A stretch of 14,646 nucleotides of DNA from Gammaproteobacteria bacterium (GTDB taxonomy: Bacteria; Pseudomonadota; Gammaproteobacteria; Steroidobacterales; Woeseiaceae). How positions within the stretch are numbered: the stretch's first letter is position 1; each line of letters begins with the position of its first letter. Under the pieces are notes generated by a model that saw nothing but the letters and a program-made list of their open reading frames with translations, was not told the origin of the DNA and searched no databases. The position numbers were made by a program, and so were the translations under genes. Positions 1 to 7,324 of this stretch are shown in pieces. Location of the stretch: assembly GCA_029881015.1 (NCBI GenBank), contig JAOUNK010000039.1, forward strand, positions 1-14,646, read 5' to 3'.

Positions 1-2736
1 GCCATACGTATGGTAGTTCTTGATCTTGGCCGAGTTGCCGTCCAGGTACTGGATGAACGGCTCATTCGTCAGGTTCGAACCCTGCAGGTAGAACGAGAGA
101 CCGTCGATCCAGATGTCGGATACATCGTAGGAGATCTGTGCGTCGACAATCGTCTCCGCCTTGGCCGTCGTCAGCTGGCGAGACAGGCCGATCGCGAATG
201 ATTCGGCAAGGAACTCGTCACGCTGGCGCACGCTGACGCGTGCCTGGAACCCGGCGTCGTTCTCGTAGTACAGCGTACCGTTGAGTACCGTCTTCGACAG
301 GCCGGCCAATTCCAGTTTCGGGCTGGTCGGCGTTTCCTGCACTTCGGAGTCCGTGTAGGACGCACTCACGTAGGCGCCGAAGTGGCGGAGGTTGTCAGAG
401 AACAGGTCGAAAGGAATGGAGGCGGAAAGCTCTACACCCCGAATCCAGCCGCCCTCACCGTTGTCCGGCGCCGACACGAAACCTTCATCGAGTATCGGAT
501 CGATGATCGCCGGCAAGTCGACGCCCGAGAAGTCGGTCAGGACCTGCTTGGTGTAGACGAAGTTCTCCAGCTCCTTGTGGTAGACCGACAACGCCGCGTA
601 ACCGGAATTGCCGAAATAGGTCTCCAGCGACAGGTCATACTGCCAGGCCATCCAGGGTTGCAGGTACGGGTTACCGCCGTTGCCGCCCCATGGCGAATCC
701 TGGAGGTCCGTCTCGTTGATGTTCTGCTCGTTAAACGAGAACTCGTTGCTGGCGCGCATGTCTTCCATCCGCGGCCGGGCGAGAATACGAGCAAGGCCCA
801 TACGCAACTTCACATCGTCATTGATATGGAACGAGGCATTGATACTGGGCAGCGCCTCCCAGAAATCGGTTCCCAGGGTCACATCGTTGAACTCGATGCC
901 CTGTGAGGTCGTACCGGCCTGGGTACCGCTTGAAGTCTGGTCCGTGTAAACGACCTGAACGCCGAAGTTACCCGACCACCTCGAGGTCTCGAAGTTAGCC
1001 ATGGCGTAGAAGTTGGCCACGTCTTCCTCGATCGACCAGGTATTGAGTGCAGCAGCGATCATGTTTTCCGGCGAGAAGTAGTACAAACCGGAATTGACGG
1101 CGGCACGCGCGTTGAAACTTACGATGTCACCCACGCCGAGGAAGTCCAGACCGGTGTTGGAAACCAGCAGCGACGACGGGACCGGCACCGTGTTCGGGTA
1201 GTCGTTGAGCGTCAGGAAATAACCTTCACGCGTATGTCCCTTGTTGCGCTCCGAGTAGCGCACACCGAACTCGACGCTCGTGATCCAGTCGTCCTCGAGG
1301 AACTTCTCGGCGGCAAACTTGATAGCCGTCAGGTCGTCGGTCGACGTCTCGGTGTTACGGAAGCCGTCCTGGCTGTCACACTGCCAACCGAGGGCCTCGG
1401 TACACAGCGGGCCGCCCCAGCCAAGGTTGTCACCCAGCTCCCAGCTGCCATCGGCAAAGTTGGCATCGGTTGCGACCGACAGGCCATTGTCACCACCCAT
1501 GGTGTAGGTGTAGGTGTGTGAGGGACCGGTCTGGCCGCGGCCCTGCGACAGGTAAACCTCGTGGGCCGAGTAGTCGCGTTCGGCATCCGACCAGCTGATG
1601 TCCGTCTCGTACTCCCAGTCGCCAGCCGTGTAGACAAGATTGAAACCAAGCGCCTTTGTCTCGACATCGCGATCCGAGAAATCGTTACGCGTCTGCGTAC
1701 GCAGCCCGTTCCACGTGCCCTGCTGTACGAGGCCGTCGCTGCTAACGCTCTGGATATCCCGGTCGGCGGCCGTGTAGCCCGCGATTTCCGCGCCGCGCAG
1801 TGTCTGCTCGTCGTCGAACTTCGAGTAGAACACATCGACGCGAGCCTTCAGCTCGTCGGTCGGCGCGAACTCGACGACGCCGAGCACGCCATCCCTGGTC
1901 AGCTCGTTGGATTTGACGAACGGCTTGATGCCGTCGATGAACAGGCCCTGGTCACCGCCAGCGTCGGTCACGTCGCTGTAGCCCCAGACATGAATGTATT
2001 CTTCCTGGATGGGCTGGAACATGCGCGAGTAGCCGAGGGCCCAACCGATTGTGCCCTCGTCGTTCTGGCCGATCCACGCGATGTTGCCGCGGTATCCCGT
2101 GTCTTCGGTGTCCGAGTTGAGCTTGCCCTCGTCGGCGAGTTCGCCGCGCAGGCCGACAACCAGTACCGGCTCCTTGTAGCTCAGCGGACGCACGGTCAGC
2201 ATGTCGACCGTGCCGCCGACTGCCTGTGCCGTCAGCGCCGCGTCGGGTGTTTTGTAGACCGTTGCGCCTGTAATGAGCTCGGACGGGAACTGGTCGTATT
2301 CGACAGCGCGGTTGTTGTCCGACGAGACCAGCTCGCGGCCGTTCAACATGGTCGTTGTGAAATCAGGAGCGAGACCACGAATCGAGATCTTGTTGGCGCG
2401 ACCGTCGAAACGCTGTGCGGCAAGGCCGGGCAGGCGTGCCAGCGACTCGCCAATCGATGCATCGGGCAGCTTGCCGATGTCCTCGGCCGAGATCGACTCG
2501 ACGATCGACGATGCGTTGCGCTTGTTCGCGATGGAGTTCATCAGACTCGAGCGATAGCCGGTCGTGACGATCTCTTCGATGACTTCTTCTTCACCGGTGT
2601 CTTGGGCCAGTGCGACTGCCGGGAGCATCATGGCGCCCGGTAGCGCGGCGGCGACGGCGAGTGAAACCGCCGTGCGCCGGATATTCAGAGTGAGAGTTGC
2701 TTCGTCCGAAGCCGGCTGTCGCCGATTCTTTGCCAT
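1..2736 (-). CDS. TonB-dependent outer-membrane receptor (C-terminus cut by window edge)
   Basis: This outer-membrane active transporter is powered by TonB-ExbBD. The frame is open for 912 codons to the window edge and ends in NYHTYG, which in this family lies shortly before the C-terminus, so only a few residues are probably missing. Residues 1-44 form a long signal peptide: charged start, hydrophobic stretch from about 23, likely cleavage after AVALA before QD. An acidic stretch and EIVTTGYR (about 55-62) resemble a TonB box. The plug follows, with AEDIGKLPDASIGESLARLPG (about 84-104, interrupted motif of the Xanthomonas/Caulobacter receptor family), ISIRGLAPDF and MLNGREL. The rest looks like the beta-barrel, and Cys445/Cys453 may form a loop disulfide. 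I chose ATG 2736 over ATG 2742 because GGGGAG lies 7 nt upstream of the former and only 1 nt from the latter. Divergence from malQ-glg suggests alpha-glucan or maltodextrin cargo, but the protein alone does not prove substrate. Confidence 0.93.
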   Translation of the reverse strand, partial: MAKNRRQPASDEATLTLNIRRTAVSLAVAAALPGAMMLPAVALAQDTGEEEVIEEIVTTGYRSSLMNSIANKRNASSIVESISAEDIGKLPDASIGESLARLPGLAAQRFDGRANKISIRGLAPDFTTTMLNGRELVSSDNNRAVEYDQFPSELITGATVYKTPDAALTAQAVGGTVDMLTVRPLSYKEPVLVVGLRGELADEGKLNSDTEDTGYRGNIAWIGQNDEGTIGWALGYSRMFQPIQEEYIHVWGYSDVTDAGGDQGLFIDGIKPFVKSNELTRDGVLGVVEFAPTDELKARVDVFYSKFDDEQTLRGAEIAGYTAADRDIQSVSSDGLVQQGTWNGLRTQTRNDFSDRDVETKALGFNLVYTAGDWEYETDISWSDAERDYSAHEVYLSQGRGQTGPSHTYTYTMGGDNGLSVATDANFADGSWELGDNLGWGGPLCTEALGWQCDSQDGFRNTETSTDDLTAIKFAAEKFLEDDWITSVEFGVRYSERNKGHTREGYFLTLNDYPNTVPVPSSLLVSNTGLDFLGVGDIVSFNARAAVNSGLYYFSPENMIAAALNTWSIEEDVANFYAMANFETSRWSGNFGVQVVYTDQTSSGTQAGTTSQGIEFNDVTLGTDFWEALPSINASFHINDDVKLRMGLARILARPRMEDMRASNEFSFNEQNINETDLQDSPWGGNGGNPYLQPWMAWQYDLSLETYFGNSGYAALSVYHKELENFVYTKQVLTDFSGVDLPAIIDPILDEGFVSAPDNGEGGWIRGVELSASIPFDLFSDNLRHFGAYVSASYTDSEVQETPTSPKLELAGLSKTVLNGTLYYENDAGFQARVSVRQRDEFLAESFAIGLSRQLTTAKAETIVDAQISYDVSDIWIDGLSFYLQGSNLTNEPFIQYLDGNSAKIKNYHTYG

Positions 2737-2743
2737 TTTCATG

Positions 2744-2749
2744 CTCCCC
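2744..2749 (-). promoter_or_regulatory. Ribosome binding site that decides the receptor start
   Basis: On the minus strand this reads GGGGAG. Two in-frame ATGs follow, at 2742 and 2736. The spacing is 1 nt to the first, which is too short, and 7 nt to the second, which is standard. The start at 2736 is therefore preferred. Confidence 0.75.
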
Positions 2750-2764
2750 AGGGTACGCCTTCGA

Positions 2765-2793
2765 GTTATACGAGTTTCACCGCATCTTATGAA
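2765..2793 (-). promoter_or_regulatory. Candidate sigma70 promoter of the receptor gene
   Basis: On the minus strand a -35 of TTCATA (2793-2788, 4 of 6 consensus) is separated by exactly 17 nt from a -10 of TATAAC (2770-2765, 5 of 6). Transcription would start near 2758, giving a leader of roughly 20 nt before ATG 2736. The operator-like palindromes would then lie about 65-85 bp upstream of the start. That is compatible with activation or loop-type repression rather than direct blocking of this promoter. Prediction from sequence only. Confidence 0.5.
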
Positions 2794-2817
2794 CGTGCCT
2801 TGCCTGCTGCAATGCAA

Positions 2818-2831
2818 TGCATACGTATTCA
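2818..2831. promoter_or_regulatory. Operator-like palindrome, left copy
   Basis: TGCATACGTATTCA is a near-perfect palindrome centred on CG (between 2824 and 2825), with a fully symmetric 8-bp core ATACGTAT. A 14-bp, CG-centred even palindrome is typical of LacI-family operators, and LacI-family MalR regulators often control maltodextrin genes in proteobacteria. No regulator gene is present in the window, so the binding protein is unknown. Confidence 0.55.
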
Positions 2832-2836
2832 TACCC

Positions 2837-2850
2837 TGAATACGTATGCA
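2837..2850. promoter_or_regulatory. Operator-like palindrome, right copy
   Basis: TGAATACGTATGCA is the inverted copy of the left site, centred between 2843 and 2844, so the two centres are 19 bp apart (nearly two helical turns). It is the copy closer to malQ. Two dimers could bind side by side on nearly the same helix face, one per divergent transcription unit. This is inferred from symmetry and position. Confidence 0.55.
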
Positions 2851-2875
2851 TTGCATTGCAGCAGGCTCGGTCCAC

Positions 2876-2907
2876 TATTAGTTTGCGTGATTCGCTCAGT
2901 TAATAAT
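2876..2907 (+). promoter_or_regulatory. Probable promoter region for malQ-glg operon (poorly defined)
   Basis: The operon promoter must lie between the palindrome and ATG 2934. AT-rich candidates for a -10 are TATTAG (2876-2881) and the TTAATAAT run (2900-2907). TTGCGT (2883-2888) could serve as a -35 but is only 12-13 nt from the second candidate, while TTGCAT (2851-2856), inside the right palindrome arm, is 19 nt from the first. None is a good sigma70 match, so I mark a region rather than a precise promoter. Confidence 0.3.
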
Positions 2908-2933
2908 TCCGCCCAAGACAAAGAACAGTACAG

Positions 2934-4529
2934 ATGACGGACTCTTCAAGCCAGATCCTGCCGCCCGGCCGGCAAGCGGGTGTTTGCCTGCACATTGCGT
3001 CCCTCTCCGGACCGTACGGGATCGGCGAACTGGGCCAGAGCGCACACGAATTCATCGATACCATGACGCGCATGCAACTCGCCGTCTGGCAATTTTTACC
3101 AACAGGGCCAACGGCTTACGGGGATTCACCGTACCAGCCACTGTCGACGTTCGCCGGCAATGAAATGCTCATCGACGTGCGCGACCTGATCGCCAGGGGC
3201 CTGCTGGATGCGGCTGAGGCCAGTGAGCTGGCTGCCCTGCCCCGCGAATACGTCGATTACGGGGCCCTGATCCCCGCCAAGACCCGGTTGCTGCAACTCG
3301 CAGCGGGCCGGTTCGAAGAGCGGGCTACGCCCGAGCTGAAAGCAGCCTGTGACGATTTTGTTCTGAAAAACAACGACCTGTGGCTACACGACTACGCCCT
3401 CTACCGCATCCTGAAGACGCGCCACGGCGAGCAGCCCTGGCCCGACTGGGCAGCCGAGTATGTGCACCGTGAGCCCGCTGCGATGCAGGCTCTGGAGGTC
3501 TCTGCGGATGCCGGGATCGCCGACATCAAGGTTATCCAGTTCCTCTTCTTCGAGCAGTGGGACCGTATGCGTGCCTATGCGAACGAGCGCGGCATCCGCC
3601 TTTTCGGTGACATGCCGATCTGCATCGCGCTTGACAGCGCGGACGCGTGGGCCCACCCGGAACTGCTCAGGATCGATCGCGATGGCCGTCCCGACGCCGT
3701 TGCGGGCGTACCGCCGGATTACTTCTCGGAAGACGGCCAGCTTTGGGGCAATCCGCTCTATGACTGGGAGGTACATGCGGCCAACGGCTACCGGTGGTGG
3801 GTTGAGCGGCTCAGGGCCTCTGCGGAACTCGCGGATATCGTCCGCATCGACCATTTCCGCGGGTTTGAAGCCTACTGGTCGGTCCCGGCCGACTCGGACA
3901 CGGCACGGAGCGGCTCCTGGGAGCCCGGCCCGGGCGACGCGATTTTCGACGCGATGAGCGCAGCCCTGGGCAACCTGCCCATTGTTGCGGAGGACCTTGG
4001 CGTCATCACGCCCGAAGTCGAGGCGTTGCGCGACCGCCACGAGATTCCCGGCATGGTCGTGCTGCAATTCGATATTGCAGACGAGCAGTTCGACCTCGAC
4101 AGCGTGGGGCCGAACAGCGTCTGTTACACAGGCACGCACGACAACGACACCACGCTGGGCTGGTTCAGGGGCAGTCCGAACGACATCCGTTCGCCCGCGG
4201 AGATCGAGGCGACCCGGCAAACGGCGCTCAGGAAGACCGGCGGCACGCCGGAGACCATCCATACGGACCTGATCAGGGCCGCTTTTTCCACGAAAGCCCG
4301 CCTCGCCATCGCGCCGCTACAGGATTACCTCGGGCTCGGCTCGGAGGCTCGCATCAACACGCCAGGAATTGCCGGCGGAAACTGGCGCTGGCGCGTGCTG
4401 GATTCACAATTGACGCCAGAACTTTGCGACAATACCGCGTCACTGGTTATTGCCTCGCAGCGTGGATTGTCTGCCCATGAACAAACTGAACACCGAATTC
4501 TCCCGTCACGTCAGTCTTCTCACCCGTGA
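2934..4529 (+). CDS. malQ: 4-alpha-glucanotransferase (amylomaltase)
   Basis: This cytoplasmic GH77 disproportionating enzyme transfers glucan segments between maltodextrins, releasing glucose. The start ATG 2934 gives MTDSSSQILPPGRQAGVCLH, matching the usual amylomaltase N-terminus, although no strong ribosome site precedes it. The three catalytic carboxylates are in place: nucleophile Asp306 in VRIDHFRGF, acid/base Glu353 in IVAEDLGV, and Asp403 in TGTHDNDT. Residues 1-500 align with the family in outline. After the usual NWRWR and LTPEL end motifs the protein continues with a tail of about 20 residues. That tail is encoded where the gene overlaps glgC by 53 nt. It is first in the operon and would recycle short chains released by GlgP and GlgX, or imported maltodextrins delivered via the divergent receptor. 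Identity is secure; the origin of the tail is uncertain. Confidence 0.95.
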   Translation: MTDSSSQILPPGRQAGVCLHIASLSGPYGIGELGQSAHEFIDTMTRMQLAVWQFLPTGPTAYGDSPYQPLSTFAGNEMLIDVRDLIARGLLDAAEASELAALPREYVDYGALIPAKTRLLQLAAGRFEERATPELKAACDDFVLKNNDLWLHDYALYRILKTRHGEQPWPDWAAEYVHREPAAMQALEVSADAGIADIKVIQFLFFEQWDRMRAYANERGIRLFGDMPICIALDSADAWAHPELLRIDRDGRPDAVAGVPPDYFSEDGQLWGNPLYDWEVHAANGYRWWVERLRASAELADIVRIDHFRGFEAYWSVPADSDTARSGSWEPGPGDAIFDAMSAALGNLPIVAEDLGVITPEVEALRDRHEIPGMVVLQFDIADEQFDLDSVGPNSVCYTGTHDNDTTLGWFRGSPNDIRSPAEIEATRQTALRKTGGTPETIHTDLIRAAFSTKARLAIAPLQDYLGLGSEARINTPGIAGGNWRWRVLDSQLTPELCDNTASLVIASQRGLSAHEQTEHRILPSRQSSHP

Positions 4530-5757
4530 TACGTTGGCACTCATCCTCGCCGGCGGGCGGGGATCGCGACTCTACGAACTGACCGACTGGCGCGCGAAGC
4601 CCGCCCTGTATTTCGGCGGCAAGTACCGTATCGTGGATTTCCCGCTGTCGAACTGCATCAATTCAGGCGTCCGGCGCATGGGTGTGCTTACCCAGTACAA
4701 GGCGCATTCGCTGATTCGCCACCTCGTACACGGCTGGTCCTGGTTCCAGGCAGGGTCGCGGGAATTCGTCGAGATCCTCCCCGCATCCCAACGTGTCGGC
4801 GGTGAGTGGTACAAGGGCACCGCTGATGCCGTCTACCAGAACCTCGATATCATCCGCGCACACAATCCACGGTTTGTCCTGATTCTCTCGGGCGATCATG
4901 TCTACAAGATGGACTACGGCCCTTTCCTTGCCATGCACGCAGACCTGAATGCCGACATGACGATCAGCTGTCTCGAAGTGCCGTGCGCCGAAGCGGCAGG
5001 ACAACTGGGTGTGCTGACCGTTGACGAATCCGGCCGCGTCATTGGCTTCGACGAGAAACCCCTGGAGCCGAACTCCGTTCCCGGCAAGCCGGGCATTTGC
5101 CTCGCATCGATGGGCAACTACATTTTCAACACCGAGTTCCTGTACGAACAGGTCATCAAGGACTCGGACACGCCCGGCACGAATTTTGATTTCGGCAAGG
5201 ACATCATTCCCTCGATCATCAAGGACTACCGGGTGTACGCCTACCCCTTCCGCGATCCTGAAACCCAGCAGCAGGCCTACTGGCGCGATGTCGGCACGCT
5301 GAACGCATTCTGGGAAGCAAACATGGAATTGGTGTCGGTTACGCCGCAGCTCAACCTGTACGACCAGAAGTGGCCGATCTTTACGCACCAGACCCAGGCA
5401 CCGCCCGCAAAGTTCGTGTTTGACGACCCGGACCGTCGCGGCACGGCTATCCAGTCGATGGTGTCCGGCGGTTGTGTCGTGTCCGGCTCCGAGATTAAGG
5501 GCTCGCTGCTGTTCTCGCGGGTTACCGTCAACTCTTACAGCCAGGTATCGGACTCGGTCCTGCTACCCGACGTCGAGGTCGGCCAGAAATGTCGGCTGCG
5601 CCGCTGCATTATCGACGCCGGCAGCGCGATTGAAGACGGCATGGTCATTGGCGAGGATCACGATCACGACCGCGAACGCGGTTTTCGCGTGACGGAATCC
5701 GGGCTGACGCTGGTGACCCCGGACATGCTCGGCCAAGCGCTCCACCATACCCGCTAG
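4477..5757 (+). CDS. glgC: Glucose-1-phosphate adenylyltransferase (ADP-glucose pyrophosphorylase)
   Basis: GlgC makes ADP-glucose from ATP and glucose-1-phosphate, the committed step of bacterial glycogen synthesis. The protein is 426 aa (E. coli 431). It shows the nucleotide-binding ALILAGGRGSRL (about 21-32), WRAKPALYFGGKYRIVDF, GTADAVYQN, the metal-site Asp140 in SGDHVYKMDYG, and the glucose-1-phosphate Lys194 in FDEKP. A left-handed beta-helix domain follows, ending in VIGEDHDHDRERG. ATG 4477 is preferred; a TTG at 4450 would add nine residues (MPRSVDCLP) with no family support. The gene starts inside malQ. Oddity: the residue equivalent to E. coli activator-site Lys39 is Trp38 (LTDWRAKP), so fructose-1,6-bisphosphate may not be the activator. 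The equivalence rests on my by-eye alignment. Confidence 0.96.
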   Translation: MNKLNTEFSRHVSLLTRDTLALILAGGRGSRLYELTDWRAKPALYFGGKYRIVDFPLSNCINSGVRRMGVLTQYKAHSLIRHLVHGWSWFQAGSREFVEILPASQRVGGEWYKGTADAVYQNLDIIRAHNPRFVLILSGDHVYKMDYGPFLAMHADLNADMTISCLEVPCAEAAGQLGVLTVDESGRVIGFDEKPLEPNSVPGKPGICLASMGNYIFNTEFLYEQVIKDSDTPGTNFDFGKDIIPSIIKDYRVYAYPFRDPETQQQAYWRDVGTLNAFWEANMELVSVTPQLNLYDQKWPIFTHQTQAPPAKFVFDDPDRRGTAIQSMVSGGCVVSGSEIKGSLLFSRVTVNSYSQVSDSVLLPDVEVGQKCRLRRCIIDAGSAIEDGMVIGEDHDHDRERGFRVTESGLTLVTPDMLGQALHHTR

Positions 5758-5767
5758 GCATACCAAG

Positions 5768-7324
5768 ATCGCTACCCGGCAAGTCATATTCCTCGCCTCG
5801 GAGAACGGCGCCCTGCCAGGCGGCAAGGTAGGCGGCGTCGGTGATGTCGTGCGCGACCTGCCGCAGGCGCTTGCCCGCGAAGGCTGGAGAGTGCGGGTTG
5901 CGACGCCATCCTACGGGACACTGCATCGCCTGACGGGCACCGAGACGCTCGGGTCGATCCAGGTACCGTTTCGCGGTGACGTGCACCAAGTCGAAGTCTG
6001 GCGTCTCGCGGGAAGCGGCGGCGTGGAGAACATCATTCTTCACCACGCGTTATTCGCGGTGGACGGCGCAGGTCGTATCTACTTCGGTGACGATGTTGAC
6101 CGACCGTTTGCAAGCGATGCCAACAAGTTCGCGTTCTTCTGCATTGCCGCGGCCTGCTGGATTCGCTCGCTTGCCGTCGCACCCGACGTCGTGCACCTCC
6201 ACGACTGGCACGCCGCATTGTATCTCCCGGTAACGCGGTACCTGGCAGCATTTTCTGACCTCGGCAGGATACGGACGGTCTTCACGATCCATAACCTGTC
6301 CTACCAGGGCACACGGCCGCTGCATGGAGACGAGTCGTCGCTGGCGGCCTGGTACCCGGAGATGACGGCGGATCCGAGCCAGGTGGGCGACCCTGAGCAC
6401 GCGCACTGCGTCAACCCGATGGCGGCAGCGATACGACTCGCCGACAAGGTAAGCACGGTATCGCCAACCTACGCCGACGAAATTTGCCGGCCGAGCAACC
6501 CGGACACGGGTTTCATTGGCGGCGAAGGCCTGGAAACGCTCTTGCAGGCTGCCCGCGACGAGGGTCGCCTGGCCGGCGTCCTCAACGGCTGCTTCTACGG
6601 CGATGCCCCGGGGCGACGCCCCGGCTGGCAGCGTATTCTCGGCATGCTCAAGGCGCAGTTGCACGACTGGCAAAAAGACGCGCCCGCCAATCCGGCCCAC
6701 AAGCTTGCGCTGGAGCGACTCGCGGCGATGCCGAAGCGCCGGCCATCCCATCTGCTGACGAGTATCGGCCGGCTCGTCGCGCAAAAAGCCACTTTGCTGT
6801 TGTACCCGGACGCCTCCGGAGCAACGCCACTGCAGCGCATTGCCGACCGTCTCGAACGTAGCGCCGTGATCATTGTCCTTGGCAGCGGTGAGACGCGATT
6901 CGAAGTACGGATGCTCGAGGTCGCGGAAACGCTGCCGAACGTGATTTTCCTGTGTGGTTATTCAGAGGTCCTCGCCGACCCCTTGTACCATGCGGGGGAC
7001 CTGTTCCTGATGCCGTCGAGTTTCGAGCCCTGTGGCATCAGCCAGATGCTCGCCATGCGCCGCGGGCAACCCTGCGTCGCGCATGCCGTGGGCGGGCTGA
7101 GCGACACGATCGACCACGGACGCACCGGCTTCCTGTTCCGCGGTGCGACGCCTGGCGCCCAGGCGGAGGCGTTTGTCGACACGACGCTGGCTGCTCTCAA
7201 AACACGCGCCGACGATCCGGTGAACTGGCAGGACATTCGAAATGCGGCGGCCGCACAGCGCTTCGACTGGGCATCCGCGGCACAACAAACCATAAAGGCG
7301 CTATACCTGGACGACCATGAGTAA
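5768..7324 (+). CDS. glgA: Glycogen synthase (ADP-glucose type), apparent non-canonical start
   Basis: GlgA adds glucose from ADP-glucose to growing alpha-1,4 chains (GT5, GT-B fold). Conserved sequence begins at about 5783 with VIFLASENGALPGGKVGGVG, containing the ADP-glucose lysine motif KVGGV. The frame is open from 5717 but has no ATG, GTG or TTG before GTG 5849, which lies after that motif. I propose AUC 5768 (MATRQVIFLASENG), 10 nt after the glgC stop, giving 518 aa. A sequencing error, another rare start, or frameshifting from glgC are alternatives. Catalytic features on this numbering: Lys20, Arg335 and Lys340 in GRLVAQK, and Glu420 in SSFEPCGISQ. The linker is unusual: LNGCFYGD replaces the common LNGIDY, and a GC-rich segment follows. 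The gene overlaps glgB by 8 nt. Function is confident; the start is not. Confidence 0.88.
   Translation: MATRQVIFLASENGALPGGKVGGVGDVVRDLPQALAREGWRVRVATPSYGTLHRLTGTETLGSIQVPFRGDVHQVEVWRLAGSGGVENIILHHALFAVDGAGRIYFGDDVDRPFASDANKFAFFCIAAACWIRSLAVAPDVVHLHDWHAALYLPVTRYLAAFSDLGRIRTVFTIHNLSYQGTRPLHGDESSLAAWYPEMTADPSQVGDPEHAHCVNPMAAAIRLADKVSTVSPTYADEICRPSNPDTGFIGGEGLETLLQAARDEGRLAGVLNGCFYGDAPGRRPGWQRILGMLKAQLHDWQKDAPANPAHKLALERLAAMPKRRPSHLLTSIGRLVAQKATLLLYPDASGATPLQRIADRLERSAVIIVLGSGETRFEVRMLEVAETLPNVIFLCGYSEVLADPLYHAGDLFLMPSSFEPCGISQMLAMRRGQPCVAHAVGGLSDTIDHGRTGFLFRGATPGAQAEAFVDTTLAALKTRADDPVNWQDIRNAAAAQRFDWASAAQQTIKALYLDDHE
6608..6624. repeat. GC-rich perfect inverted repeat inside glgA
   Basis: CCGGGGCG and CGCCCCGG flank a single A (6616). 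It encodes part of the APGRRPG segment in the variable linker between the two Rossmann-like domains of GlgA. No T-tract follows, so it is not a terminator. It could form a tight RNA stem or be chance in GC-rich coding DNA. Confidence 0.6.

Larger units (their letters stand above)
2802..2866. repeat. Perfect 30-bp inverted repeat with 5-nt spacer
   Basis: Left arm 2802-2831 and right arm 2837-2866 are exact reverse complements across all 30 bp. They are separated by TACCC (2832-2836), and symmetry stops abruptly outside the arms. Each arm contains a GCCTGCTGC end, the tandem TGCAATGCAATGCA, and a TGCATACGTATTCA unit nearest the centre. It lies in the gap between the divergent receptor and malQ genes. 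There is no T-tract on either side, so it does not look like a rho-independent terminator. It could extrude as a cruciform or be an inverted duplication of a regulatory site. Confidence 0.97.

Noticed and set aside
2..13. CCATACGTATGG palindrome at the left edge, containing the same ATACGTAT core as the operators.
   Set aside because: It lies in coding sequence (HTYG of the receptor). Its flanks differ from the operator units, and an 8-bp core match can arise by chance.
1561..2643. A 360-codon plus-strand frame inside the receptor gene.
   Set aside because: The minus-strand receptor frame is continuous through this region with signal peptide, plug and barrel features. The plus-strand frame is a shadow with no family resemblance.
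4450..4476. TTG 4450 as start of glgC.
   Set aside because: The added nine residues have no family support, and ATG 4477 gives a normal N-terminus with a better codon.
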